The position numbers and the translations under genes were made by a program. Source: Meiothermus sp. (lineage in GTDB: Bacteria > Deinococcota > Deinococci > Deinococcales > Thermaceae). Taken from it: DNA of 64,000 nucleotides. Each line of letters opens with the position of its first letter. Position 1 is the stretch's first letter. The stretch covers positions 1 to 64,000 of the forward strand of contig NZ_JANXCG010000042.1 of the NCBI RefSeq assembly GCF_025060375.1. Reading direction: 5' to 3'. Of the stretch, positions 1 through 7,621 are shown piece by piece. The notes under the pieces were generated by a model, which saw only the letters and a program-made list of their open reading frames with translations, had not been told where the DNA came from and ran no database searches.

Positions 1-99
1 CGGGTAGGGCCTCGAGGCCAAAAAGACTGTTAGGTGCGAATCTGGGCGAGCACAGGGCCTAACTTACCCTCCAGACGGTATCCTGAGAAAGGATGGACG

Positions 100-340
100 G
101 GCCCGGCCCCAACCCACCCCGGCGGGTCGGCAAGGTGGACCGCCTGCTCCTCCTTTCCGCCCCGCGGGTGGCGGCCGAGGGGATGAGGGCCCGGCTTCGG
201 CGCGGATCCCATCAGAGATTTTCTGGGCCTGCTCGAGAGCTACCTGGGCGCCTGTACCGTACCAAGGTAGCTGTATCGCCATCCGCCCGGCCTGGGGCGG
301 CGAGGCCGGGCTCCTGGGGGCCACCCCCGGCGCACCTTGA
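100..340 (+). pseudogene. Decayed 3' end of a possible ROK-family sugar kinase
   Basis: No intact gene fits the stretch before prpC. Two forward frames carry short protein-like pieces. One reads DPIRDFLGLLESYL and hits a stop at 268-270. The other contains GGEAGLLGA and stops at 338-340. ROK kinases typically end in a GxxAGLLGAA-like helix, and an upstream piece reading RVAAEG could match their GGGVA loop. The frame changes suggest a frameshifted remnant. The match rests on a few motifs, so the family call is weak. Bases 1-99 show nothing I can assign. Confidence 0.3.
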
Positions 341-366
341 CGGGCCTAGGGAGGCGCAGGTAGGCT
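337..366 (+). promoter_or_regulatory. prp operon promoter (leaderless)
   Basis: TTGACG at 337-342 and TAGGCT at 361-366 are separated by 18 bases. The TAGGCT box is followed by only 7 bases before the prpC ATG, so transcription should begin at or next to the start codon. The -35 box overlaps the final stop codon of the upstream gene remnant. No Shine-Dalgarno sequence is needed or seen in the 7-base gap. Confidence 0.7.
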
Positions 367-373
367 TCGGGGG

Positions 374-1474
374 ATGAAAAGCGTAGAATACCAGCCCGGC
401 CTCGAGGGCGTCGTGGCGGCGGAGACGGAGATCTCCTATCTGGACGTGGAAGCGGAGGAGATCGTCGTCCGAGGCTACGACCTCCTGGACCTAGCCCAGA
501 AGCGCACCTATCCCGAGGTGGCCTTCCTCCTCCTTCACGGCCGCCTGCCTGGCCCTGAGGAAGCGGAGGCCTTTGCCCAGGGCCTCCTCCAGGCGCCGGT
601 GCCCGAGGCGGTCTTCGCCATCCTGGGCCTCCTTCCCCCAGAGATGCACCCCATGGACCGGCTCCGCACCCTCCTTTCGGCCCTGGGTGGCTTTGAGGAG
701 GCCGGCCAGAAGGCCGACGCCGAGGCGGACCTCCGGGCCGGCCCCAGGCTCATCGGTCAGGCCGCCATCCTGGTGGCCAACCTCCTCAGAACCCAGCCCC
801 GCCGGCCTAAGCCAGAGCTGGGCTTCGCGGGGGCCTTCCTGGAGATGATCACGGAAAAGGTGCCAGGGGAAGCCGAGGCGCGGGCCTTTGACCAGCTCCT
901 CATCGCCTACAGCGAACACGAGCTGCCCAACTCCACCTTCGCCGCCCGGGTAATCGCCTCCACCCTGGCTGACCTGTACGGGGCGGTGACGGGGGCGGTG
1001 GCCTCGCTCAAGGGTCCCCTCCACGGGGGGGCCAACGAGGCAGTGATGGAGATGTTTCTGGAAGCGGAGACCCCGGAGGGCTTGGAGCGCCTAGTGCGCG
1101 AGCGCCTGGCGCGGAAGGAGCGGATCATGGGCTTCGGCCACCGGGTCTACATGCGCCGGATGGACCCCCGGGCCGCCCTGATGAAGGAGGTGCTGCGGGA
1201 GATGGCCCCAGGGAACCCCAGGGCCGCCCGCTACCTGGAGGTGGCCGAGCGGGGGGAGCGGGTGATGCGGGAGGAGAAGGGGCTTTACCCCAACCTGGAC
1301 TACTACGCCGCCCCGGTGCTCTATGCCCTGGGGGTGCCCGTGCCCCTCTACACCCCCATCTTCCTTGCCGCCCGCACCGCTGGTCTGGTGGCCCATGTGG
1401 TCGAGCAGCACGCCCACAACCGCCTCTTCCGCCCTCGGGTCCTCTACAAGGGGCCGCGGGGCCTAAAGGCCTAG
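374..1474 (+). CDS. prpC: 2-methylcitrate synthase / citrate synthase family
   Basis: Protein of 366 residues in the citrate synthase family; with its neighbours it most likely condenses propionyl-CoA with oxaloacetate. Visible family signatures are the ELPNSTFAARV helix with its preceding SEH, the GPLHGGANEAV loop, GFGHRVY and the C-terminal NLDYYAAPVLY and RPRVLYKGP segments, which carry the catalytic His and Asp and the substrate Arg. Length matches the short bacterial 2-methylcitrate type. It is first in a prpC-prpD-prpB operon; prpD follows after 10 bases. The start is set by a TAGGCT box 7 bases upstream. Sequence alone cannot exclude citrate synthase activity as well; the neighbours decide the call. 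Confidence 0.88.
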   Translation: MKSVEYQPGLEGVVAAETEISYLDVEAEEIVVRGYDLLDLAQKRTYPEVAFLLLHGRLPGPEEAEAFAQGLLQAPVPEAVFAILGLLPPEMHPMDRLRTLLSALGGFEEAGQKADAEADLRAGPRLIGQAAILVANLLRTQPRRPKPELGFAGAFLEMITEKVPGEAEARAFDQLLIAYSEHELPNSTFAARVIASTLADLYGAVTGAVASLKGPLHGGANEAVMEMFLEAETPEGLERLVRERLARKERIMGFGHRVYMRRMDPRAALMKEVLREMAPGNPRAARYLEVAERGERVMREEKGLYPNLDYYAAPVLYALGVPVPLYTPIFLAARTAGLVAHVVEQHAHNRLFRPRVLYKGPRGLKA

Positions 1475-1484
1475 GGGGTGCCCT

Positions 1485-2924
1485 ATGGAGCGGGATAGGG
1501 TATTGCAAGAGCTCACGCGGTACCTGGTGGCGGGGGAGGTGGGCGGGGAGAAGGCCCTCTTCACCGCCCGGCTGGCCCTGGCGGACGCCCTGGGCTGCCT
1601 CTATGAGGCCCTTACCTACCCGGAGGCGGTCAAGCTCGTCGGGCCCCTGGTCCCCGGGACCCACACCCCCTTTGGCGCCCGGGTTCCCGGGACCCCCCAC
1701 GCCCTGGACCCCATGCGGGCCGCCTTCAGCCTCACTGCCCTCATCCGCTGGCTGGACTACAACGACACCTGGCTGGCCAAGGAGTGGGGCCACCCTTCGG
1801 ACAACCTGGGGGCCATCCTGGCCCTGGGGGACCACCTGAGCCGCCTGCGCCGGGCCCGGGGGGAGGCCCCTTACCGGGTGGGGGACCTCTTGGCCTTGGC
1901 CATCAAGGCCTACGAGATCCAGGGCGTGCTGGCCCTGGAGAACGCCCTGAACCGGGTAGGCCTGGACCACGTGCACTGGGTCAAGGTGGCCTCGGCGGGG
2001 GTAGCTGCCCTCCTCTACGGGGGAGGGGAGGAGGCGGTGTTCAGTGCCCTCTCCCACGCCTTCCTGGACGGGGCGGCCCTCCGGACCTACCGCCACTACC
2101 CCAACACCGGTCCCCGCAAGTCCTGGGCCGCGGCGGACGCCACTGCTCGAGGGGTGTTCCTGGCCTGGGCGGCCATGAAGGGGGAGCCGGGCTACGCCAC
2201 GGCCCTCAGCGCCCCCACCTGGGGGTTCGAGGCGGTGGTCCTCAAGGCCCCCGTGGTGCTGGCCCGTCCCCTGGGCAGCTACGTGATGGAGAACGTCCTC
2301 TTCAAGGTGGCCTACCCTGCGGAGTTCCACGGCCAGACCGCGGTGGAGGCAGCCTTGGCCCTGCATGGGGAGGCCAGGGCCCTCTTGGGAAGCCCCGAGC
2401 GGCTCTTGGAGGAGGCCGAGGAAATTCTCATTGAGACCCAGGAGGCGGGCAAGCGCATCATCGACAAGCCCGGGCCCTTCCAGAACCCGGCTGACCGCGA
2501 CCACTCCCTGCAGTACATGACCGCGGTGGCCCTGCTCCTGGGAGAGCTGCGCTACGAGCACTACCTCGAGCCCACCGCCTCCGACCCCCGGATTCCCGCC
2601 CTCATCGCCAAGATGCGGGTGGTGGAGAACCCCGAGTTCAGCCGGGCTTATCTGGACCCTGAACGCCGGGCCATCCCCAACCGGGTGCGGGTGCGGCTTC
2701 GGGATGGGCGGGTGCTGGAGCGGCTGGTGGAGTACCCCCTGGGCCACCCCAGGCGGCGGGAGGAGAGCCTGCCCTTCCTCCGGGCCAAGCTGGAGCGGGC
2801 CCTCCACCTGGCCCTGCCCAGGGCGCGCGCCCAGGAGCTGCTCTACCTCCTGCTGGACGACCCCGCCCTGCCGGAGATGCCCGTGGACCGCTTCCTGGCC
2901 GCCCTGGCCCCGGAGGCCCCCTGA
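1485..2924 (+). CDS. prpD: 2-methylcitrate dehydratase (MmgE/PrpD family)
   Basis: Protein of 479 residues, usual for PrpD. It dehydrates 2-methylcitrate to 2-methyl-cis-aconitate in propionate breakdown. Family landmarks are LDYNDTWLAKEWGHPSDN near residues 90-110, AADATARGVFLAW near residue 215, and the YPAEFHGQTAVEAAL stretch. The MmgE/PrpD fold carries no iron-sulfur cluster. It sits 10 bases after prpC, and its TGA overlaps the ATG of prpB (TGATG), so the two are translationally coupled. No PrpE, AcnD or PrpF gene adjoins; an acyl-CoA synthetase further along the window could supply propionyl-CoA, but this is speculative. Confidence 0.9.
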   Translation: MERDRVLQELTRYLVAGEVGGEKALFTARLALADALGCLYEALTYPEAVKLVGPLVPGTHTPFGARVPGTPHALDPMRAAFSLTALIRWLDYNDTWLAKEWGHPSDNLGAILALGDHLSRLRRARGEAPYRVGDLLALAIKAYEIQGVLALENALNRVGLDHVHWVKVASAGVAALLYGGGEEAVFSALSHAFLDGAALRTYRHYPNTGPRKSWAAADATARGVFLAWAAMKGEPGYATALSAPTWGFEAVVLKAPVVLARPLGSYVMENVLFKVAYPAEFHGQTAVEAALALHGEARALLGSPERLLEEAEEILIETQEAGKRIIDKPGPFQNPADRDHSLQYMTAVALLLGELRYEHYLEPTASDPRIPALIAKMRVVENPEFSRAYLDPERRAIPNRVRVRLRDGRVLERLVEYPLGHPRRREESLPFLRAKLERALHLALPRARAQELLYLLLDDPALPEMPVDRFLAALAPEAP

Positions 2925-3829
2925 TGGCCTGGTTGCGCACGCCCCCGAGGTCCTCCCAGGAGCTGGCCGCGCTCCTCAGGGAGCGGCTCAGGGAGCCCCT
3001 GGTCCTCCCCGGGGTGTACGACCCCCTTTCGGCCCTCCTGGCCAAAGGGGCGGGGTTCACTGCCCTCTACCTTTCCGGAGCCGCCCTCACGGCGAGCCGG
3101 GGCCTGCCCGACTTGGGCCTCCTCGAGGCAGGGGAGGTGGCGGAGCGCGCCCGGGAGATCGTCTGGGCTACCGGCCTGCCCCTCATCGTGGACGCGGACA
3201 CGGGCTACGGCGGCCCCCTGAACGCGGCCCAGGCGGCGCGGCGCTTCCTGGCGGCGGGGGTGGCGGGGGTGCAGCTCGAGGACCAGCTCCACCCCAAGAA
3301 GTGCGGCCACCTGAGCCGCAAGCTCTTAGCACCCCCGGAGGACCTGGAGGCCAAGCTCCGCGCGGTGAAGGAGGCCGCCCCGGAACTTTTCCTCATCGCC
3401 CGCACGGACGCCTACGAGGCCGAGGGGCTGGAGGGCGTGGTGGCCCGGGCTAGGCGCTACCTGGAGGCTGGGGCCGAGGCCATCTTCCCCGAGGCCCTGC
3501 CCTCGCGGGAAGCCTTCCAGGCGGTGGCCGAGGCCCTGGAAGGGGCGGTTCTCCTGGCCAACCTGACGGAGTTCGGCCGCAGCCCCTCCCTGAGCGCAGC
3601 CGAGGTCTTCGCCCTGGGCTACCGCATCGCCCTCTTCCCGGTTTCCGCCCTCCGCGTGGCCGCCAAGGCTATGGAGGGCCTGTACCAGACCCTCATGGCC
3701 CAGGGCACCTCCAGGGGCTTCCTCCCCCAGATGCAGACCCGGGCTGAGCTCTACAGGCTGTTGGACTACTTCGCCTACGAGGAGTTTGATGCCCGGCTCA
3801 TGCCCTCCGAGCTGCCGGGGGAGGCCTGA
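2924..3829 (+). CDS. prpB: 2-methylisocitrate lyase
   Basis: Protein of 301 residues in the isocitrate lyase/PEP mutase superfamily; it cleaves 2-methylisocitrate to pyruvate and succinate. The signature KKCGH active-site loop is present (HPKKCGHLSRK, about residue 124), as are the metal-binding DADTGYG and the LIARTDAYE strand. The ATG overlaps the prpD stop codon. With prpC and prpD it completes the carbon steps of the 2-methylcitrate cycle. After the stop there is no clear terminator; a decayed gene fragment follows instead. Confidence 0.92.
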   Translation: MAWLRTPPRSSQELAALLRERLREPLVLPGVYDPLSALLAKGAGFTALYLSGAALTASRGLPDLGLLEAGEVAERAREIVWATGLPLIVDADTGYGGPLNAAQAARRFLAAGVAGVQLEDQLHPKKCGHLSRKLLAPPEDLEAKLRAVKEAAPELFLIARTDAYEAEGLEGVVARARRYLEAGAEAIFPEALPSREAFQAVAEALEGAVLLANLTEFGRSPSLSAAEVFALGYRIALFPVSALRVAAKAMEGLYQTLMAQGTSRGFLPQMQTRAELYRLLDYFAYEEFDARLMPSELPGEA

Positions 3830-3838
3830 TCTGCTGTC

Positions 3839-4023
3839 CGCGGCCTTCTCCTGAGCTGGTGGGTCCTGGGTGCGTTGGGGGCGCCGAGCGGTCCTGGCCC
3901 CATCTACATCACCTCCAGCCCCTGCGGGAGGTCGGCCAGTATGTGGCTGCCCGGGTCATCCGCCAGGCCCTCCAGGAGGCCGGCTTTTCCCAAAATCGGC
4001 TGCAGGTTTTCGTATACTCTTAG
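3839..4023 (+). pseudogene. Gene fragment resembling a malic enzyme C-terminus
   Basis: One forward frame reads LREVGQYVAARVIRQALQEA and stops at 4021-4023, with no plausible start codon of its own and a poor upstream sequence. The pattern, an Arg-Glu-Val followed by a VAxxVxxxAxxxG helix, resembles the last helix of NAD(P)-malic enzymes. I read it as a remnant, not a gene. The resemblance is short and could be accidental. Its stop codon lies inside the promoter palindrome of the next gene. Confidence 0.25.
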
Positions 4024-4026
4024 TAT
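4013..4026 (+). promoter_or_regulatory. -10 box inside a palindrome, tandem HspR gene
   Basis: TATACT at 4013-4018 is a strong -10 match. It lies inside the perfect inverted repeat ATACT-ctt-AGTAT (4014-4026), 25 bases upstream of the regulator ATG. A repressor bound here would cover the -10 box, which fits autoregulation. The site does not match the CTTGAGT-N7-ACTCAAG HspR operator known from actinobacteria. A small hairpin GGGC-gttta-GCCC (4030-4042) follows in the leader. No convincing -35 box is visible. Confidence 0.5.
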
Positions 4027-4050
4027 CAAGGGCGTTTAGCCCCTGGGTGT

Positions 4051-4767
4051 ATGGACAAGGACCGCCCTGTCTACATCATCTCGGTGGCCGCCGAACTGGT
4101 GGACATGCATCCCCAGACCCTGAGGCTCTACGAGCGCAAGGGCCTCATCAAGCCCAAGCGCTCCGGCGGCAAGACCCGGCTCTACTCTGAACGGGACGTG
4201 GAGAAGCTGCGGGAGATCCGCCGGCTTACGCAGGAGCTGGGGGTCAACCTGGCCGGGGTGGAGGAGATCATGCGGCTGCGGGATGAGCTTTGGGCCTTGG
4301 AGAAGCGCTTTCACGAGGAGGTGGAGCGGCTCAAGGCCGAGCTGGGGGAGAGGCTCGCTGCCCTCAAGACTCCCCCGGCCCTGCCTGCCCCGGGTGAGCG
4401 CCCCCGCCGGAACGAGACCGATAAGGACCGCCCCGTCTACATCATCTCGGTGGCCGCCGAGTTGGTGGGGATGCACCCCCAAACCCTAAGGCTCTACGAG
4501 CGCGAGGGTCTGGTGACCCCCCGCCGCACCGCTGGCAAGACCCGGCTCTACTCTGAACGGGACGTGGAGAAGCTGCGGGAGATCCGCCGGCTTACGCAGG
4601 AGCTGGGGGTCAACCTGGCCGGGGTGGAGGAGATCATGCGGCTGCGGGATGAGCTTGACGCCCAGCAAAGCCGGCTCGAGGCGGAGATTGCCCGGCTGCG
4701 CTTGGCCCTGCTGCAAAGGCTGGGGTCTAAAAAGGACCAGGAGCAGATGGAGCCCCAGGCCGGTTGA
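4051..4767 (+). CDS. Tandem-duplicated HspR-type MerR-family regulator
   Basis: Protein of 238 residues made of two head-to-tail copies of one unit, offset by 122 residues. Each copy starts [14 protein letters not shown] and carries the MerR winged helix with [10 protein letters not shown] and YSERDVEKL, then [15 protein letters not shown]. ISVAAxLxxxHPQTLRxY and the INLAGxxxI motif are typical of HspR heat-shock repressors. The copies differ mainly in the linkers: the first has a coiled coil and Pro-rich linker (about residues 80-120), the second a shorter coiled coil. HspR proteins normally carry one such domain. There is no dnaK or clp gene nearby. The ATG is preceded by a weak ribosome site. 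Confidence 0.85.
   Translation: MDKDRPVYIISVAAELVDMHPQTLRLYERKGLIKPKRSGGKTRLYSERDVEKLREIRRLTQELGVNLAGVEEIMRLRDELWALEKRFHEEVERLKAELGERLAALKTPPALPAPGERPRRNETDKDRPVYIISVAAELVGMHPQTLRLYEREGLVTPRRTAGKTRLYSERDVEKLREIRRLTQELGVNLAGVEEIMRLRDELDAQQSRLEAEIARLRLALLQRLGSKKDQEQMEPQAG
4168..4290 (+). repeat. Copy 1 of a 123-bp perfect direct repeat
   Basis: This part of the first HspR domain is identical base for base to 4534-4656. It begins at GGCAAGACCCGG and ends at GATGAGCTT, encoding [14 protein letters not shown] through RLRDEL. The offset is 366 bases, exactly 122 codons, so recombination between copies would keep the frame. Confidence 0.9.
4534..4656 (+). repeat. Copy 2 of the 123-bp perfect direct repeat
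   Basis: This is identical to 4168-4290. Flanking parts of the two domains have diverged at synonymous and non-synonymous sites, so the perfect block points to recent duplication or gene conversion confined to this segment. Confidence 0.9.
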
Positions 4768-4804
4768 GCCTGTTGGGTCCTGGGGTGAGGGGTATACTGG
4801 AAAG

Positions 4805-5188
4805 GTGCGCACCCTTATCGTGCTGGCCCTGGTTGCGGCGGGGGTCTACCTCTATGCAGAGCGGTTTGGCCTGGCGGTGGGCTACGCGCCCTTCACGCCG
4901 GTTTTCTACTGGAACTACAGCGGAGAGGCGGTCTACCCTTTGCGGGCCACGGGGATTCGCCCGTTTATCAAGGTGATGGTGGCCGGAGAACTGCGCAAAG
5001 GGAGCCTGGAGGTGGAGATCCGCCGCAGCGGCCAGGCTACCGCTGGGCTGGTCAAGCGCTACCAGGGGCGCTTTTCCGATGAGGTTCGCTACCCGGTGGA
5101 ATCGAGCCTGTACGAGGTGGTCTTCCGCCTGAAGGGGGCTCGAGGCCAGGTGCGGATGGACTGGGTGGCGGCCCGAAACGAGTTCTGA
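4805..5188 (+). CDS. Small membrane-anchored or secreted protein, unknown
   Basis: Predicted 127 residues. The N-terminus (RTLIVLALVAAGVYLYAE) is a signal peptide or signal anchor; the rest is soluble, with Trp and Tyr residues and a basic, strand-rich C-terminal half. I recognise no family. The GTG start is chosen because TATACT at 4793-4798 lies 6 bases upstream, matching the leaderless promoter pattern seen throughout the window; no Shine-Dalgarno fits. It lies between the tandem HspR gene and the CoxL-like gene, in the same direction. The CoxL-like gene has its own TAGGAT box. Confidence 0.6.
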   Translation: MRTLIVLALVAAGVYLYAERFGLAVGYAPFTPVFYWNYSGEAVYPLRATGIRPFIKVMVAGELRKGSLEVEIRRSGQATAGLVKRYQGRFSDEVRYPVESSLYEVVFRLKGARGQVRMDWVAARNEF

Positions 5189-5230
5189 GAGGGATGTCGG
5201 GCGCCTCGTTTGCGGTAGGATGGGCGCCGT

Positions 5231-7501
5231 ATGGGCAACCGCTACATTGGCCAACCCCTCAAGCGTCGGGAAGATGGGAAGCTTGTGCGGGGTCGGGGGC
5301 AGTACCTGGCTGACCTCCCTTCTGGGGCTGCGCTTCACCTGGTCTTGGTGCGCAGCCCTTACGCCCATGCCCGCCTGGTTTCCATAAGCCTGGAGGAGGC
5401 GCTGCAGACCCCCGGGGTGGTGGCGGTCTACACCGCGGCCGACCTCCCAGAGCTGTACGCTCCGGCCTCTGGACCCCGGGAGGGCCGCCTGGCCCTGCAC
5501 CCCTTGCTGGCCCGTGAACAGGTGCGCTACGTGGGAGAACCGGTGGTGGCGGTGCTGGCGGAATCGAGGGCCGCCGCGGAGGATGCGGCTGGGCGGGTGC
5601 AGGTGGTCTATGATCCGCTGCCGGTCTGCGCCGACCCCCTGGAGGCCCTCACTGCTCCGCCCTTGCACCCCAGCCTTGGCACCAACCTGGCCCTGGAACG
5701 CACCGTGGTCTCGGGGGAGGTGGGAAGGGCCTTTGCGGAGGCGTACCGGGTGGTTGGGGCCCGGTTGGTGGAGCAGCGGGTAGCCCCCGCGCCGATGGAA
5801 CCCCGAGGGGTTCTGGCAACCTGGGATGGGGTGCGCGAGGCCCTTACGGTCTGGTCGAGCACCCAGATGCCTCACGACCTGAGGGGCGCGTTGGCCGAGC
5901 GGCTTTCGCTGGCGGAGAACCAGGTGCGGGTGGTGGCCCCGGATGTGGGGGGGGCCTTTGGGGCCAAGATCAACGTCTACCCTGAGGAGCTGCTGGTGGC
6001 CTACCTAGCGCGGCGGCTGGGGCGGCCTGTTCGTTGGGAGGAGGGGCGCAACGAGAGCTTCACCTCCACCATCCACGGGCGGGCCCAGGTGGCCGACCTG
6101 GAGATGGCTTTTGACGCAGAGGGTAGGGTTCTGGGCCTTCGAGGCCGGGTGGTGGCCGACCTGGGGGCCTACGCGCTCGAGACCACCTTGGGAAGTGCTC
6201 CTGGGACCCTTTTGATGCTGCAGGGGCCCTACGAAATCCCGGCCCTTGAGCTCAGGCTCCAGGCCGTCTATACCCATGCTACCCCCACTGGGGCCTACCG
6301 GGGGGCCGGCCGGCCCGAGGCCACCTACTACCTGGAGCGCCTGATGGACATGGGGGCCCGCGCCTTGGGCTTGGACCCGGCGGAGCTTCGCCGGCGGAAC
6401 TTTATCCGGGGGCCTTTTCCCTACAGGACCCGCACCGGGGCCAAGTACGACTCGGGGGCCTATGAGCAGGCTTTGGACAGGCTCCTCGAGGTAAGCCGCT
6501 ACGCCGAGTTGCGGGCCTGGCAGGCTGAGGCCCGCAAACAGGGGCGCCGGGTGGGCGTTGGGCTTTGCACCTACGTGGAAATCACCGGGTATGGCTGGGA
6601 GACGGGAGGGGTTCAGGTCAACCCCGATGGCAGCGTGCTGGTGTTCACGGGAACCTCGCCCCATGGCCAGGGCACTCAGAATGCTTTTGTCCAGATAGTG
6701 GCCGAACGGATTGGGATTCCCCCCGAGCGCATCCAGGTGGTGCAGGGGGATACCCTAGCGGTTCCCTACGGCATGGGCACCGCCGGGAGCCGCACCCTTT
6801 CGGTGGGAGGCTCGGCGGTTCTGCAGGCTGCGGAGCAGGTACGGGCGAAGATGACCCGGATTGCGGCCCACCTGTTGGAGGCCGCTCCGGAGGACCTGGA
6901 GCTGGGGGAGGAGGGGTTTAGGGTGCGGGGAACCGACCGAGGGGTGGCCCTGGAGGAGGTCATCGCTGCAGCCTTTAGCCCCCGCAAGCTCCCGCCAGGG
7001 CTGGAGCCGGGCCTCGAAGGGCGAGCGAGCTTTACCTTGAAGGAGGCCAACTACCCCTTTGGGGCCCACCTGGCGGTGGTGGAGGTTGATCCCGAAACAG
7101 GCCAGGTGCAGGTGCTTCGCTACATCGCGGTGGACGATTGTGGAACGGTGATCAACCCCTTGCTCTTTGAGGGGCAGCAGCACGGGGGGGTGGCCCAGGG
7201 CATCGGCCAGGCCCTTTACGAGGGGATTTTTTACGATGCGGAAGGGCAGAATCTGCAGGCCAGCCTGCTCGAGTACGCCCTGCCCAGGGCCGACCAGGTC
7301 CCTCATGTGGAAGCCCACCGCATGGAGACCCCCTCGCCCACCAACCCTCTGGGCGTGAAAGGGGTAGGGGAGGCTGGGGCCATCGCCGCAACCCCTGCGG
7401 TGGTCAACGCGGTGCTTGACGCTTTAGAGGTAGACCATCTGGACATGCCGCTTTCTCCTGAGAAGGTCTGGCGCTGCCTCAGGGAGAAAGCGGTCACCTG
7501 A
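5231..7501 (+). CDS. Xanthine dehydrogenase family molybdenum subunit (CoxL-like)
   Basis: Protein of 756 residues, full length for a CoxL/XdhB-type large subunit, which binds the molybdopterin cofactor and the substrate. Motifs in order: RREDGKLVRGRGQYLADL at the N-terminus, PDVGGAFGAK, the substrate loop AYRGAGRPEATY, PHGQGTQNAF, GTAGSRTLSVGG and GVGEAGAIAATPAVVNA, which holds the catalytic Glu. The loop AYRGAGR marks form II (CoxL-like, substrate unknown), not the AYxCSFR of true CO dehydrogenase. The usual partners, the iron-sulfur and FAD subunits, are absent on both sides. TAGGAT at 5216-5221 lies 9 bases before the ATG. Confidence 0.85.
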   Translation: MGNRYIGQPLKRREDGKLVRGRGQYLADLPSGAALHLVLVRSPYAHARLVSISLEEALQTPGVVAVYTAADLPELYAPASGPREGRLALHPLLAREQVRYVGEPVVAVLAESRAAAEDAAGRVQVVYDPLPVCADPLEALTAPPLHPSLGTNLALERTVVSGEVGRAFAEAYRVVGARLVEQRVAPAPMEPRGVLATWDGVREALTVWSSTQMPHDLRGALAERLSLAENQVRVVAPDVGGAFGAKINVYPEELLVAYLARRLGRPVRWEEGRNESFTSTIHGRAQVADLEMAFDAEGRVLGLRGRVVADLGAYALETTLGSAPGTLLMLQGPYEIPALELRLQAVYTHATPTGAYRGAGRPEATYYLERLMDMGARALGLDPAELRRRNFIRGPFPYRTRTGAKYDSGAYEQALDRLLEVSRYAELRAWQAEARKQGRRVGVGLCTYVEITGYGWETGGVQVNPDGSVLVFTGTSPHGQGTQNAFVQIVAERIGIPPERIQVVQGDTLAVPYGMGTAGSRTLSVGGSAVLQAAEQVRAKMTRIAAHLLEAAPEDLELGEEGFRVRGTDRGVALEEVIAAAFSPRKLPPGLEPGLEGRASFTLKEANYPFGAHLAVVEVDPETGQVQVLRYIAVDDCGTVINPLLFEGQQHGGVAQGIGQALYEGIFYDAEGQNLQASLLEYALPRADQVPHVEAHRMETPSPTNPLGVKGVGEAGAIAATPAVVNAVLDALEVDHLDMPLSPEKVWRCLREKAVT

Positions 7502-7550
7502 ACAGCCCGATGAGCCTGCTTTGGCTTTTGGTTTGAGCTGTGCGCTCCGC

Positions 7551-7579
7551 ACCGGAGGGTGGAGGAGGCCCTCTCCGGT
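7551..7579 (+). terminator. Possible terminator hairpin after the CoxL-like gene
   Basis: ACCGGAGGG (7551-7559) pairs with CCCTCTCCGGT (7569-7579), with a small bulge and a loop of about 9 bases. No good T tract follows, so its role as an intrinsic terminator is uncertain. It separates the CoxL-like gene from the promoter of the HemC-like gene. Confidence 0.4.
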
Positions 7580-7621
7580 TGGCCTATTCCAGCTTGGTCC
7601 ATCCGCTAATATATTGGCCTT

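Noticed and set aside
238-272. Inverted repeat AGCTACCT/AGGTAGCT with a 19-base loop upstream of prpC
   Set aside because: It lies within the decayed kinase remnant and 65 bases before the promoter; an 8-base match of this kind can occur by chance, so I do not call it an operator.
93-377. A 94-residue open frame before prpC
   Set aside because: It has no recognisable domain, overlaps the prp promoter and start, and is rich in Pro, Arg and Gly as expected of a chance frame in GC-rich DNA.
1125-2807. Long open frame opposite prpC and prpD (560 residues)
   Set aside because: It is antisense to well-supported genes, and its His, Gly and Pro-rich composition is typical of a shadow frame.
7513-7535. 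Small AGCC/GGCT hairpin with TTTT after the CoxL-like gene
   Set aside because: The stem has only four base pairs; the longer hairpin at 7551 is the better terminator candidate.
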